Source: Schlegelella_A sp036263655 (lineage in GTDB: Bacteria; Pseudomonadota; Gammaproteobacteria; Burkholderiales; Burkholderiaceae_C). From it: a stretch of DNA of 64,000 bases. The notes beneath the pieces were generated by a model. The model was not told the DNA's origin, made no database searches, and saw only the letters and a program-made list of their open reading frames with translations. Shown here piece by piece: positions 9,042-17,638 of this stretch. The stretch covers positions 1 through 64,000 of the forward strand of contig DATAGP010000066.1 in assembly GCA_036263655.1 (NCBI GenBank), in the 5' to 3' direction. Positions within the stretch are counted from its first letter, which is position 1; every line of letters starts with the position of its first letter. The position numbers and the translations under genes are program-made.

Positions 9042-9443
9042 ATGCCTGCACTCGACGACACCCAGCTCCAGCAATTGCGCAGCCAGCTCGAACGCCGCCG
9101 CCTCGAGCTCCTCGACGAGGTGAAGGCGGTCGACGCCCAGATGTCCGAAGCGCCGAGCAAGCAGCCGCACAACCAGGTCGAGGACCTCGGCGAGCTCGGC
9201 GAGCAGCGCATCCGCGAGGCCGTCGTCGTGGCCGAGCAGGAGCGCGACGTCGACGAGCTGCGCCAGATCGCCGCGGCGCAGGAGCGCATGGCGCGAGGCG
9301 AGTACGGCGAGTGCGTGGATTGCGGCATCGACATCCCGTTCCAGCGCCTGCAGGCGCAGCCGGCGGCGGCCCGCTGCGTCCCGTGCCAGGAGAAGTACGA
9401 GCAGACGCACGACAACGTCGTGCGCATTCCGCCGATGTCCTGA
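9042..9443 (+). CDS. DksA/TraR family C4 zinc-finger protein
   Basis: A protein of 133 residues. A coiled-coil N-terminal half (about 5-80) precedes a C4 zinc finger with C91, C94, C112 and C115. It fits the DksA/TraR family, which inserts into the RNA polymerase secondary channel and modulates transcription, often with ppGpp. The coiled-coil tip lacks a clear DxxDxA motif, so it may be a paralogue rather than the main DksA. The ATG at 9042 gives a typical family start (short Leu/Gln-rich helix). It is divergent from the MBL-fold gene and appears monocistronic. Confidence 0.82.
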   Translation: MPALDDTQLQQLRSQLERRRLELLDEVKAVDAQMSEAPSKQPHNQVEDLGELGEQRIREAVVVAEQERDVDELRQIAAAQERMARGEYGECVDCGIDIPFQRLQAQPAAARCVPCQEKYEQTHDNVVRIPPMS

Positions 9444-9484
9444 GCGCGGCGTCGGCCGCGACGGGCGGCGACGCGCGTGCCGCG

Positions 9485-10078
9485 TCAGATGGGCCGGAGC
9501 GGGATCTCCAGGCCGTTCGGTACCGTGCCGGCCCAGCTGCGCTCGGCGAGCTCGAACTCGCCGAAGTTGGTGTCCGAGACCTCGGGCACCTGCAGCGTCT
9601 CCCAGTCGCGGTCGAGGGCGGCCTCGGCGACCCGCGCTTCGGCGGCGGTCTTCAGCTCGCGCAGGGTGTCGATGATCGTCCCGAGCACCTGCGACGGCTC
9701 GTCGACGGCCATGATCTCCGCCTCGGTCAGCGCCCGCGACACGATCTTGATCGGCAGGGCCTCGACGGCGGTCCAGCCGCTCGCGCGCAGCTCGTCGTGC
9801 ACGACGAAGAGATTGCGGACGACGTGCGTGCCCGGGTCATGGACCAGCAGGCGGGCGCGAAGCTCGGTGCGTTGCTGCATGAGCAGCGAGATCGGCTCCT
9901 CGGCGACCGCTTCTCCCTTCGGCTCGATGCGCAGCGCCGGCGCAGTCTCGCCCGGCGCCTTGTTCCGCCACAGGCCGCCGGCGAGCAGGACGAGCCAGCG
10001 CAGCGGGCCGCGGCCGGCCTTGCGGGCTTTCGCCGGGCTGGCGCCGGGCGCCTTGCGGGTGCGCGGTCTTGCGGACAT
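9485..10078 (-). CDS. Uncharacterised protein with basic N-terminus
   Basis: A protein of 197 residues that I do not recognise. The first 45 residues are Arg/Lys/Pro rich with one weakly hydrophobic stretch (LRWLVLLAGGLW, near 27-38), which could be a membrane anchor or a signal-like segment. The remaining 150 residues look like a soluble alpha/beta domain with a helical part (TIIDTLRELKTAAEARV). I chose the ATG at 10078; a longer frame exists but its leader is compositionally unlike a protein. It is flanked by a DksA/TraR gene (same-end convergent) and a divergent DUF2242 lipoprotein gene. No function is proposed. Confidence 0.6.
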   Translation of the reverse strand: MSARPRTRKAPGASPAKARKAGRGPLRWLVLLAGGLWRNKAPGETAPALRIEPKGEAVAEEPISLLMQQRTELRARLLVHDPGTHVVRNLFVVHDELRASGWTAVEALPIKIVSRALTEAEIMAVDEPSQVLGTIIDTLRELKTAAEARVAEAALDRDWETLQVPEVSDTNFGEFELAERSWAGTVPNGLEIPLRPI

Positions 10079-10301
10079 GCGGCGGCCTCTGGGGTGTTTC
10101 GGAGTACGACAGCATCGGTTTCGGCCCGTGCTGCGGTTTGTTGAGGGCCCGTCTTCGCTGCGCCGTCGTCTTTCCAGGGCGCAGCGTGCGAATCTTGGCG
10201 CCCCGGGGCGCGGCCGACGTGCGGCCTGCAGTCCGCGGTCGATTCTGCGCCGGGCCTCTTGCGAAAATGGCTCACCTCGTCCGCGCCCCGACCTCGACCC
10301 G

Positions 10302-10913
10302 ATGGAATCCTTCGACCGCATCGCTCCGCCCGGCCTCCGGGCCACGGCCCTCGCCGTGCTCCTGCTGGCCGGCTGCGCCGGCCCGCGCGTCGCCATCGAG
10401 GCGCAGGAGGCCTTCGATTCCGCGTCGACCTACTCGCGCACCTATGCCGCCCTCGAAGCGCAGACCTGCGAGGCCGCCCGCCGCGCCCTGCTCAGCCAGG
10501 GCTATGTCATCAGCGCCAGCACCTCCGATCGCGTGCGCGGCCGCAAGAGCTTCCAGCCGAGCGCGGACGCGCACGCGGAGATCGAGTTCACCGTCGTCTG
10601 CGCCCGCGAAGGCCACGAGGGCCGGCGGACCATCGCCTTCGTGAACGCGGTGCAGGAGAGCTACACGCTGCGCAAGACGAGCAACTCGGCGAGCGTCGGC
10701 GTGTCGCCGTTCGGCTCGCTGTCGCTGCCCTTCGGCGGCAGCGAGGAAGCGCTGGTCAAGGTCGGCAGCCTGACGATCACCAGCGCGCCGTTCTACCAGC
10801 GCTTCTTCCAGCTGGTCGAGCGCTACCTGGCCGGCGACTCCGGCCAGTACCTGGCGCCGCCGACAGACGCCAGGGCGTCTCCGGCCGCCGGTGCCTCGTC
10901 GCCGCCGTCCTGA
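10302..10913 (+). CDS. DUF2242 family lipoprotein
   Basis: A protein of 203 residues. The signal peptide ends LLLAGC with lipidation at C25. The core (about 35-180) matches the DUF2242 pattern: CEAARRALLSQGY, then a conserved YTLRKTSNSASVGVSPFGSLSLP stretch seen in beta-proteobacterial members. Function is unknown; it is expected to be anchored in the envelope. The final 20 residues are Ala/Pro/Ser rich. It converges with pilU, whose stop lies 24 bases away. Confidence 0.8.
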   Translation: MESFDRIAPPGLRATALAVLLLAGCAGPRVAIEAQEAFDSASTYSRTYAALEAQTCEAARRALLSQGYVISASTSDRVRGRKSFQPSADAHAEIEFTVVCAREGHEGRRTIAFVNAVQESYTLRKTSNSASVGVSPFGSLSLPFGGSEEALVKVGSLTITSAPFYQRFFQLVERYLAGDSGQYLAPPTDARASPAAGASSPPS

Positions 10914-10937
10914 CGCTCGCGCCGAGCCGGCAGCAGG

Positions 10938-12239
10938 TCAGGCGGTCCTGGCAGCCGCGGCGGAGGCCGCGGCCTCGGCCAGGCGCTTCTTCTCGCGCAG
11001 CTGCTTCAGCTGCTCTTCCTCGGTCTTGCGGCGCGCTTCCTGCTGCGCCAGCATCTTCTGGTGCGCGCGTTCCTCGAGGTCGGCCGGCTGCGTCAGCGGG
11101 TTGAGGGCCAGGCCGCCGAATTCGCTCGCCTGCGGCTCGCCGCGCTTGCTCTTCAGCTTGATGTTCAGGCGCAGCTCGTTGGCGGAGTCGGCATTGCGGA
11201 TGGCCTCGTCGAAGCCGATCGCGCCGGCGTCGTAGAGGTCGAACAGGGCGGCGTCGAAGGTGCACATGCCGAGCTCGCGCGAGCGACTCATGATCGTCTT
11301 GATCTCGTGGAAGTCGCCCTGGAAGATCTTCTCGGCGATCGTCGGCGTGTTGAGCAGGATCTCGATCGCCGCCGAGCGGCCCTTGCCGTCCTCCCGCCGC
11401 ACCAGCCGCTGCGAGACGATCGAGCGCAGGTTGGCCGAGAGGTCCATCAGCAGTTGCTTCCTCCGCTCGTCGGGGAAGAAGTTGATGATCCGCTCGATCG
11501 TCTGGCTGGCGCTGTTCGCGTGCAGCGTCCCCAGGCAGAGGTGGCCGGTCTCGGCGAAGGCGATCGCATGCTCCATCGTCTCGGCGTCACGGATCTCGCC
11601 GATCAGGATCACGTCCGGCGCCTGGCGCAGGGTGTTCTTCAGCGCGTGATGCCAGGTGTGCGTGTCGATGCCGATCTCGCGGTGCGTCACCAGCGACAGC
11701 TGCGAGGGATGCACGTACTCGACCGGGTCCTCGACCGTGATGATGTGGCCGGCCGAGGTGCGGTTGCGGTGATCGATCATCGCCGCCAGCGTCGTCGACT
11801 TGCCGGAGCCGGTGGCGCCGACGACCAGCACGAGCCCGCGCTTGGTCATCACCACTTCCTTCAGCACCTCGGGCAGCTTCAGCTTCTCGAAGTTGGGGAT
11901 CTCCGAGGCGATCGTCCGGATGACCATGCTGACGCAGCGCTGCTGCATGTGGACGTTGACGCGGAAGCGCGAGAGGCCGGGAATCGAGATGGCGAAGTTG
12001 CACTCCATCTCCTTGGCGAACTCCTGCCGCTGCGTCTCGTTCATCAGCGAGTGGGCGAGCATCCGGGTGACGTCGGCGCCGAGCTTCTGCGCCGTCAGCG
12101 GCTTCATGCTGCCCTGCGCCTTCATGCTCGGCGGGAAGTCGGCGGCGACGAAGAGGTCGGAGCCGCCGGCCTGGCTCATGGTCGCCAGCAGCTTGTGCAT
12201 GTAGGCGCGGGCTTGTTCTTCGCTGAAGGCTGCTGACAT
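10938..12239 (-). CDS. pilU: PilU-type twitching-motility ATPase
   Basis: A protein of 433 residues. It has the PilT/PilU ATPase order: PAS-like N-terminal domain, Walker A GATGSGKST at 141-149, Asp box (ITVEDPVEY), Walker B (VILIGEIRD) and His box (GHLCLGTLHA). The long Lys/Glu/Gln-rich helical tail after about 370 distinguishes PilU from PilT. PilU assists PilT in retracting type IV pili. No pilT or other pilus gene lies in this window; the next gene on this strand upstream is a GH5-like enzyme. The start at 12239 gives the normal PilU N-terminus. Confidence 0.9.
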   Translation of the reverse strand: MSAAFSEEQARAYMHKLLATMSQAGGSDLFVAADFPPSMKAQGSMKPLTAQKLGADVTRMLAHSLMNETQRQEFAKEMECNFAISIPGLSRFRVNVHMQQRCVSMVIRTIASEIPNFEKLKLPEVLKEVVMTKRGLVLVVGATGSGKSTTLAAMIDHRNRTSAGHIITVEDPVEYVHPSQLSLVTHREIGIDTHTWHHALKNTLRQAPDVILIGEIRDAETMEHAIAFAETGHLCLGTLHANSASQTIERIINFFPDERRKQLLMDLSANLRSIVSQRLVRREDGKGRSAAIEILLNTPTIAEKIFQGDFHEIKTIMSRSRELGMCTFDAALFDLYDAGAIGFDEAIRNADSANELRLNIKLKSKRGEPQASEFGGLALNPLTQPADLEERAHQKMLAQQEARRKTEEEQLKQLREKKRLAEAAASAAAARTA

Positions 12240-12352
12240 GGGGCTCCGGGACGTCGTTCGTGGCGAGCGCGGAGGTTGCCAGCAATCCGCACGGCGAGGG
12301 TCACCGCCCGCGGGGAGGAAAGCACACTTTGCGCAGCGTGCTGACGGTCGGC

Positions 12353-13861
12353 TCAGGGCAGCTGCGGCACGCCGCTGCCCTCGGGCGTGATGGCGATGGC
12401 GAGGTCGGTCGCGACATCGGCGCAGGCGAGCGCGAGCTCGCCGCCGTGGTGCACGAAGGCGTGGCTCTCGGTCGGCAGGCCGGCGCGCGTGTCGAAGGCG
12501 GTCCAGCGATAGCGTCCCGGAAGAAGGCCGGGGACGGTGATGCGAGCCGGCCGCGGCGCGACGTCCGTGCGCAGCCGGCCGTCGGGGCCGATGCAGTCGT
12601 CGCGCAGCAGCCAGGCGATCGCCTGGCGCGCGTCGCCGCAGGCGAAGACGGCGAAGCCCTCCGGCGCACGCGCTTCGTCGTTGAGGTTGCGGCGATGCAG
12701 GCGCGGCCAGTCGATCAGCGGCAGGAAGCGGCTGAGGGCGTGCTGCGCCCGGTGCATGCCGGCCGTCAGCAGGTGCGGGTGGCGGTTCGGCCAGCGCATC
12801 CCTCCGCCGGCGCCGCCGCTCGCCAGGTGGGCCCACTGGATGTGCCGGAAGTACTCGTCGTCGAAGGCTTCGGCGAGACGCCGGTGCCGGTTCATGAAGG
12901 CGTGGATCGGGCCGTGCTCGGAGTCGAAGACGGGTCGCAGGTCCGACGCCTCCTGCACCGCGGCGCGCATCAGCCGGCCGACCGCCCGCGCCGGGGCGAC
13001 GGTGTCGTGCGGATCGTCGATGGTGCCGAACTCGTACAGGTGGATGTTGGCGAAGTCGAGCCCGGGGTGGCGGAACACCGGCTCGCACAGCGTCGGCCAG
13101 CGGATCAGCTCGGGCCCGAAGATCGAGACGGTCTGCAGGTGCGCGCGTCCGTGCAGACGCATCTCGAGCGAGCGCAGGAAGGCGCTCAGGTCGGCAACGA
13201 AGGGCGCGCATGCGGCAGGATCGTCGCCGCCGTGCGCCGGGTGCATCTCGTTCCACAGGTCCCACGCGAAGAGCGCCGGACTCGCGCCCCAGCGTCGCGT
13301 CGCGAACTCGAGCCGTCGCTTGATCGCGGCGCGCGTCGCGGCGCAGGTGATGAGGCGGCTGCGGTCCTCGCAGGGGCCGCCGCGGGCCCGGTTGTACGGG
13401 TGGTGCCGCCACTGGCGCCAGGTGAAGAAGGTGTCGAACGGCGTGAGCAGGACGTAGATGCCGATCTCCTCGCAGAGCGCGAAGAGGTCGTCCCACAGCC
13501 GGACCATGTTCGGCGCGAAGCGGCCGGCGGGTTGCTCGAGATAGCGATGCCGGCCCTGCGCGTACTCGAGCATCAGGCGCAGGCAGGTGACGCCGTGCGC
13601 CTGCAGCGACTGCAGGTGCGCGCGCACGCCGGCGACGCCGCGCCGGCGGAAGAGCCCCGCCAGGTTGGGCCAGCCGATCGCGTCGTTGTGGCCCACGGGT
13701 GTCCAGGCGGCGCCGGCCGAGGTGACGAAGTACGGCACGCCCGGCCGCACCTCGATCCACGGCAATGCCGCGGGCACGTCGACGCGGCGCTGCGTCGCCG
13801 CTTCGCCCTGCGTCGCGGCGGACTCGGCCGTGCTGTCGTCGAAGTCGGTGTCGCGCGCCAT
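12353..13861 (-). CDS. GH5-like glycoside hydrolase (cellulase/mannanase superfamily)
   Basis: A protein of 502 residues. It folds like a clan GH-A TIM barrel: WDLWNEM places the acid/base Glu at 205, and FDSEHGP places the nucleophile Glu at 315. The C-terminal 100 residues (GFAVFACGDARQA onward) look like a beta-sandwich ending in a PGLLPGRY motif common in glycosidase accessory domains. No signal peptide is evident, suggesting a cytosolic location or an unrecognised export route. I chose the ATG at 13861; an in-frame TTG lies 36 bases upstream. It follows an SDR and a GH1-like gene on the same strand. The sugar cannot be deduced. Confidence 0.72.
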   Translation of the reverse strand: MARDTDFDDSTAESAATQGEAATQRRVDVPAALPWIEVRPGVPYFVTSAGAAWTPVGHNDAIGWPNLAGLFRRRGVAGVRAHLQSLQAHGVTCLRLMLEYAQGRHRYLEQPAGRFAPNMVRLWDDLFALCEEIGIYVLLTPFDTFFTWRQWRHHPYNRARGGPCEDRSRLITCAATRAAIKRRLEFATRRWGASPALFAWDLWNEMHPAHGGDDPAACAPFVADLSAFLRSLEMRLHGRAHLQTVSIFGPELIRWPTLCEPVFRHPGLDFANIHLYEFGTIDDPHDTVAPARAVGRLMRAAVQEASDLRPVFDSEHGPIHAFMNRHRRLAEAFDDEYFRHIQWAHLASGGAGGGMRWPNRHPHLLTAGMHRAQHALSRFLPLIDWPRLHRRNLNDEARAPEGFAVFACGDARQAIAWLLRDDCIGPDGRLRTDVAPRPARITVPGLLPGRYRWTAFDTRAGLPTESHAFVHHGGELALACADVATDLAIAITPEGSGVPQLP

Positions 13862-13960
13862 CGGCCGTTCTGCAGGTTCGTCATCGGCCGCGGGCAATGC
13901 GCGGCTTCGGCAAGCGCAGTGCCCGGCGAGGGCGGCGAGCGGGCGAGGGTGTGGCCTGGC

Positions 13961-14698
13961 TCAGAGCCGCGCGAGACGACCGCCGTCGACGCGCAGCTCG
14001 GCGCCGGTCACGAAGCCGGCGTCGTCGGAAGAGAGGTAGGCGATCGCCGCGGCGACGTCGTCGGGCGTGCCGACGTCGGCCGGCGCGATCACCTCGGCAC
14101 CCGACTTCACGTTGGGGTTCTCGCGCAGCATCGGCGTCTCGATCGCGCCCGGCAGGACCGCGTTGGCGCGGATGCCCTTCGGCTGGCCCTCCATCGCCGC
14201 GGTTCGCGTCAGCGACAGCACGGCGGCCTTGGCGGCCGCGTAGGCGGCGACGAGCGGGGTCGTCTCGATGGCGTGGATGCTCGCCACGTTGACGATCGAG
14301 GCGCCGGGGCGGCATCTCAGGAACGCCTGCTTGGTGAACCAGAAGGCGCCGAGGAAGTCGACGCGAAGCACGTTCAGGATGTCGGCCTCGCTGTGTTCCT
14401 CGATCGGCTTGAAGATCATGATGCCGGCGTTGTTGACGACGACGTCGAGGCGGCCGTAGCGGGCGATCGCCGCATCGACCGCGCGCTCGACGTCGCTCTC
14501 GACGCCGACGTCGCAGGTCGCCGCCATCGCCTCGGCAACGCCGGCCTCCCGCAGCTGCTCGACGGCCACCGCGCCGCGATCGGCCTTGTGATCGGCGACG
14601 ACGACGCACGCACCGGCGGCACCGAAGCGCCGGCAGGTCGCCAGGCCGATGCCGGTCGCGCCGCCGGTGACGATGACGACCTTGCCGGCGAAGCTCAC
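13961..14698 (-). CDS. Short-chain dehydrogenase/reductase (SDR)
   Basis: A protein of 245 residues with the classical SDR set: the cofactor motif TGGATGIG near the N-terminus, NNAG, a Ser in the SIVNVAS strand, and the catalytic YAAAK. The C-terminal AELRVDGG tail is typical. It uses NAD(P)H to oxidise or reduce a hydroxyl group. The GTG start overlaps the stop of the upstream GH1-like gene (GTGA), so the two are probably translated together. This suggests it processes a sugar or aglycone released by that glycosidase, which is an inference. Confidence 0.85.
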   Translation of the reverse strand: MSFAGKVVIVTGGATGIGLATCRRFGAAGACVVVADHKADRGAVAVEQLREAGVAEAMAATCDVGVESDVERAVDAAIARYGRLDVVVNNAGIMIFKPIEEHSEADILNVLRVDFLGAFWFTKQAFLRCRPGASIVNVASIHAIETTPLVAAYAAAKAAVLSLTRTAAMEGQPKGIRANAVLPGAIETPMLRENPNVKSGAEVIAPADVGTPDDVAAAIAYLSSDDAGFVTGAELRVDGGRLARL

Positions 14699-16029
14699 GG
14701 CCGCGGCCCTCGCGGACCGCCGTCGCTCTCCATCGCGACCGGCTGGCCCTTGTCGCCGCTCTCGCGCCGCGCCTCCTCGTCGCGCGCGCTCGCTTCCTGC
14801 GCGGCCGCGCTCTCGCTCGGCGAATACACGGGCACCCGCAGGCAGATGCTCTGCGTCGGCAGCACGTTGCCCCACTCGCGGATGATCTTGCGGTAGGCCT
14901 CGCCGACCGGCCGGATGCGACGGTCGAGGTCGAACAGGCCGAGCGCGTTGACGTTGCCGCGGTCCTCGCGCAGCGCCGAGTCCCAGTCGACCTGGTCGGT
15001 GAGCGAATACCACGTGAAGCCGATCACCGGGATGCCGTCGTTGCGCACGCGCAGCACGTTGGCCCACTGCTTCCACAGCCAGAAGACGGCCTCGTCGCCG
15101 CGCGGCCCTTCGACGAAGTTGGTCTCGGTGTGCATCACCGGCAGCCGGTAGCGGTCGTAGTACTGCCAGGTGATGCCGTCGTAGCCGAAGATCTCGCCCG
15201 AGGCGACGGTGTGACCGTCATCGAAGACCCGGTGCTCGTTCGTGATGTAGTAGTCGTTGCCCATCACGCAGTGCTGCTTCAGGCCCTTGCCGAGGAAGAA
15301 GTGGTACTCCTGCCGCGTCATGCCGTTGTCGCACAGGTACTCGTAGACCTCGGAATCGACGCGCCGGCCGTAGTTCAGATCGAGCGACAGGAACCGCTTG
15401 GCGTTGGCGATCTCCGCCGGCTTGATCGCCGCCGGGCTGTCGGCGTGGAAGTACTCGGTCGACTCGCTCTGCACGAAGATCGCGTCGGGCCGCACCTCGA
15501 GGATCGCCTGCATCGCCAGGACGTTCGCCTTGACGATGTGCTTGAGCGCCGTGACGAAGCCGCGGTCGCTGCGCAGCTGCTCGTTCCACCAGCCGTAGGC
15601 CGCCGAGAACGTCGCGCAGATGAACATCTCGTTGACCGGCGTGTAGAGCTGCACCCAGCGGAAGCGGGTCGCGAAGGCGCGCGCGTACTCGGCGAACAGC
15701 GCCGGGAAGTCCGGGTTCTGGAAGTTGCCGATCCAGTCGGGCACGCCGAAGTGGCAGAGGTCGACCATCGGCGTGAGGTCGCGGCGGAGCAGCTCGGCGA
15801 AGGCTAGGTCGGCGAACTCCCAGTCGTGCCAGCCGGGGCCGAGCCAGGTGCGATGCAGCGGCGGGCCGTAGCGCAGGACGTGGATGCCGAGCTCCTGGAC
15901 GCAGTCGAAGTCGGTGCGCCACTTCTCGTAGTGGCCGCACTTCTCCATCTCGTCGACGCGCACGCGGCCGCCCTGGATCGTCGGATAGCTGTTCTCGATG
16001 CCCGTGGCGAACATGAACGGTGGGATCAA
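14695..16029 (-). CDS. GH1-like beta-glycosidase
   Basis: A protein of 444 residues. The GH1 acid/base motif is TPVNEM (E134), and the nucleophile motif is HTETN (E302). The barrel is preceded by no signal peptide. I chose a TTG at 16029 because a good Shine-Dalgarno (AGGAG, five bases upstream) fits it; an ATG at 16014 lacks a well-spaced site. Residues after about 400 form a charged, low-complexity tail (Ala/Glu/Arg/Gly rich) not usual in the family. It heads a small operon with the SDR (4-base overlap). Substrate unknown; a beta-glucoside or similar is likely. Confidence 0.78.
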   Translation of the reverse strand: MIPPFMFATGIENSYPTIQGGRVRVDEMEKCGHYEKWRTDFDCVQELGIHVLRYGPPLHRTWLGPGWHDWEFADLAFAELLRRDLTPMVDLCHFGVPDWIGNFQNPDFPALFAEYARAFATRFRWVQLYTPVNEMFICATFSAAYGWWNEQLRSDRGFVTALKHIVKANVLAMQAILEVRPDAIFVQSESTEYFHADSPAAIKPAEIANAKRFLSLDLNYGRRVDSEVYEYLCDNGMTRQEYHFFLGKGLKQHCVMGNDYYITNEHRVFDDGHTVASGEIFGYDGITWQYYDRYRLPVMHTETNFVEGPRGDEAVFWLWKQWANVLRVRNDGIPVIGFTWYSLTDQVDWDSALREDRGNVNALGLFDLDRRIRPVGEAYRKIIREWGNVLPTQSICLRVPVYSPSESAAAQEASARDEEARRESGDKGQPVAMESDGGPRGPRP

Positions 16030-16142
16030 CGCGGCTCCTCGTCGCCTCGGCCGAACAGGCCGGTCCAAAGGGTATTACTCGGTCGATCGCCTTGCGCAGC
16101 GGGGGGCATCCTTGCCGGGCCCTCCGCTTCCTTGGCCGCACC

Positions 16143-16463
16143 ATGCACTCACTCTCCATCCGCCTGTCGGGCAAGCGCATGTACATCGCCCACCTGGCGG
16201 CCCGCCTCGAGTCGATGGAATGCGGCCGGACGGCGATGGACGCGATCGCCTACCGCCTGTTCGCGAGACGCATGAAGGCCGCGATGAGCGACTACCCCGC
16301 GGCCCTGCTCGCGGCGCAGCTGGGCCGGGCCTGCCCGTCCGTCGTGCACGCGATCGAGCAGCGCCGCTTCGAGGTCGAGGCGGCCCTGCCCGGCGCCTGC
16401 GGCCGGCAGGCACGCGGCATCGCCGCCGCCCTGCTGCGCAAGCTCGGCGTCAAGTCCCGCTAG
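16143..16463 (+). CDS. Small uncharacterised protein
   Basis: A 106-residue protein that I do not recognise. It is Ala/Arg rich and predicted mostly helical, with no signal peptide or membrane segment. It lies divergent to the GH1-like gene and converges with the GH43-like gene 23 bases away. The ATG at 16143 was preferred over an upstream in-frame ATG at 16020 that would overlap the divergent gene's translated region. The coding bias (third-position GC) supports it as real, but only moderately. Confidence 0.5.
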   Translation: MHSLSIRLSGKRMYIAHLAARLESMECGRTAMDAIAYRLFARRMKAAMSDYPAALLAAQLGRACPSVVHAIEQRRFEVEAALPGACGRQARGIAAALLRKLGVKSR

Positions 16464-16486
16464 GCGGCGCCGATCCGCCGCCGACG

Positions 16487-17566
16487 CTAGCTGCCGGGCG
16501 TGCCGGACGGCTGCGCGAGCGGCACGCCGGGGCCGACCGGCCGTCCGAAGTCGGGCCTGCCGTCCGGGCTCCAGCCGAACGGCTGCGCGCGCACGCTGCG
16601 CTGCTCCCAGCCGCCGCCGCTGACGTCGATGCCGTGGTACACGATCCAGTCCTCGCGGCCGTCGGGTGAGCGCACGAAGGCGTTGTGGCCGGGACCCCAG
16701 ACGCCGGCCTCGGGACGCTTGGCCAAGCTCGGCAGGCTCGACTTCACCCATGACGCGGCGTTCAGGATGTCGCCGCCGCGGTAGGTCAGCAGGCCCAGCG
16801 CATAGTCGTCGGTCCAGCTGCCGCTGGCGGAATAGGCCAGGTGCAGCGCGCCCTCGCGCTGCAGCACGGCAGGGCCCTCGAGCAGCGCCGCACCGACCTG
16901 CTCCCAGGCCTGGTCGGGGGCCGCGATCTCCTGCCGCTCGCCACTGACGGTCCAGGGGTCGCTCATCGGCGCGATGTAGAGCACCTGCGGGAACGGCCGG
17001 GCATCGTCGCGCAGGCCGGACCAGACGAAGTACAGCGCGTGCTCGTGCTCGAGCGCCACGCCGTCGATCGCCCACGCGTCTCCCGGCGCGGCGACGCGGC
17101 CCTTGAATGCGTACGCGCCCTGCGCGTCCTGCGTCTCTCCTTCGAGGACGTACATGCGATGGGTCGCGTTGCGGCCGTCGCTGGCGGCGAAGTAGACGTA
17201 CCACCGGCCGCGCAGGTACTGCAGCTCGGGCGCCCAGACCTCGTCGCTCCAGGCGGTGCCCGGCGGCGCGGTCCAGACCGTCACCAGCGGGGCCGTGCCG
17301 ATGTCCTGCAGGCGACGCGCGCGGGCGATGCCGATCGCCCGGTTGCCGACGCTGCGGCAGTAGTGGTAGTGGCCGTCCTGGTAGACGACCGACGGGTCGG
17401 CCGAGCCGCCCGGCCGGGCCGCGGCGACGATCGGGTTGGTGAAGGTGGCGGCGGTCGGTGCGCCGGTGCGCGACGCCGGGTCCTCGGCCGCGCTGCTGCC
17501 GCCGCCGCCGCAGCCGACGAGCAGGAGCAGGCCGGCAAGGCAAGCGTCGTGGAAGCGTCTCCTCAT
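16487..17566 (-). CDS. GH43-like lipoprotein (five-bladed propeller glycosidase)
   Basis: A protein of 359 residues. The signal peptide ends LLLVGC with lipidation at C19, so it should be attached to the envelope, unlike the two cytosolic-looking glycosidases nearby. The GH43 hallmarks are present: ADPSV with the base Asp at 57, WAPEL, a candidate acid Glu in LEGPAVLQ, and GPGHNAFV. Such enzymes cleave arabinose- or xylose-containing glycans. The order of repeats fits a five-bladed beta-propeller. It ends close to a small divergent gene and starts 72 bases downstream of the LysR gene end. No transporter for released sugar is nearby. Confidence 0.8.
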   Translation of the reverse strand: MRRRFHDACLAGLLLLVGCGGGGSSAAEDPASRTGAPTAATFTNPIVAAARPGGSADPSVVYQDGHYHYCRSVGNRAIGIARARRLQDIGTAPLVTVWTAPPGTAWSDEVWAPELQYLRGRWYVYFAASDGRNATHRMYVLEGETQDAQGAYAFKGRVAAPGDAWAIDGVALEHEHALYFVWSGLRDDARPFPQVLYIAPMSDPWTVSGERQEIAAPDQAWEQVGAALLEGPAVLQREGALHLAYSASGSWTDDYALGLLTYRGGDILNAASWVKSSLPSLAKRPEAGVWGPGHNAFVRSPDGREDWIVYHGIDVSGGGWEQRSVRAQPFGWSPDGRPDFGRPVGPGVPLAQPSGTPGS

Positions 17567-17638
17567 GCAGCCGATATCGGCTGCATCCGGGATCCGTGGA
17601 GCGGAAGATCGGTGACGGACTGCCGGAGAGTCGCGCTG

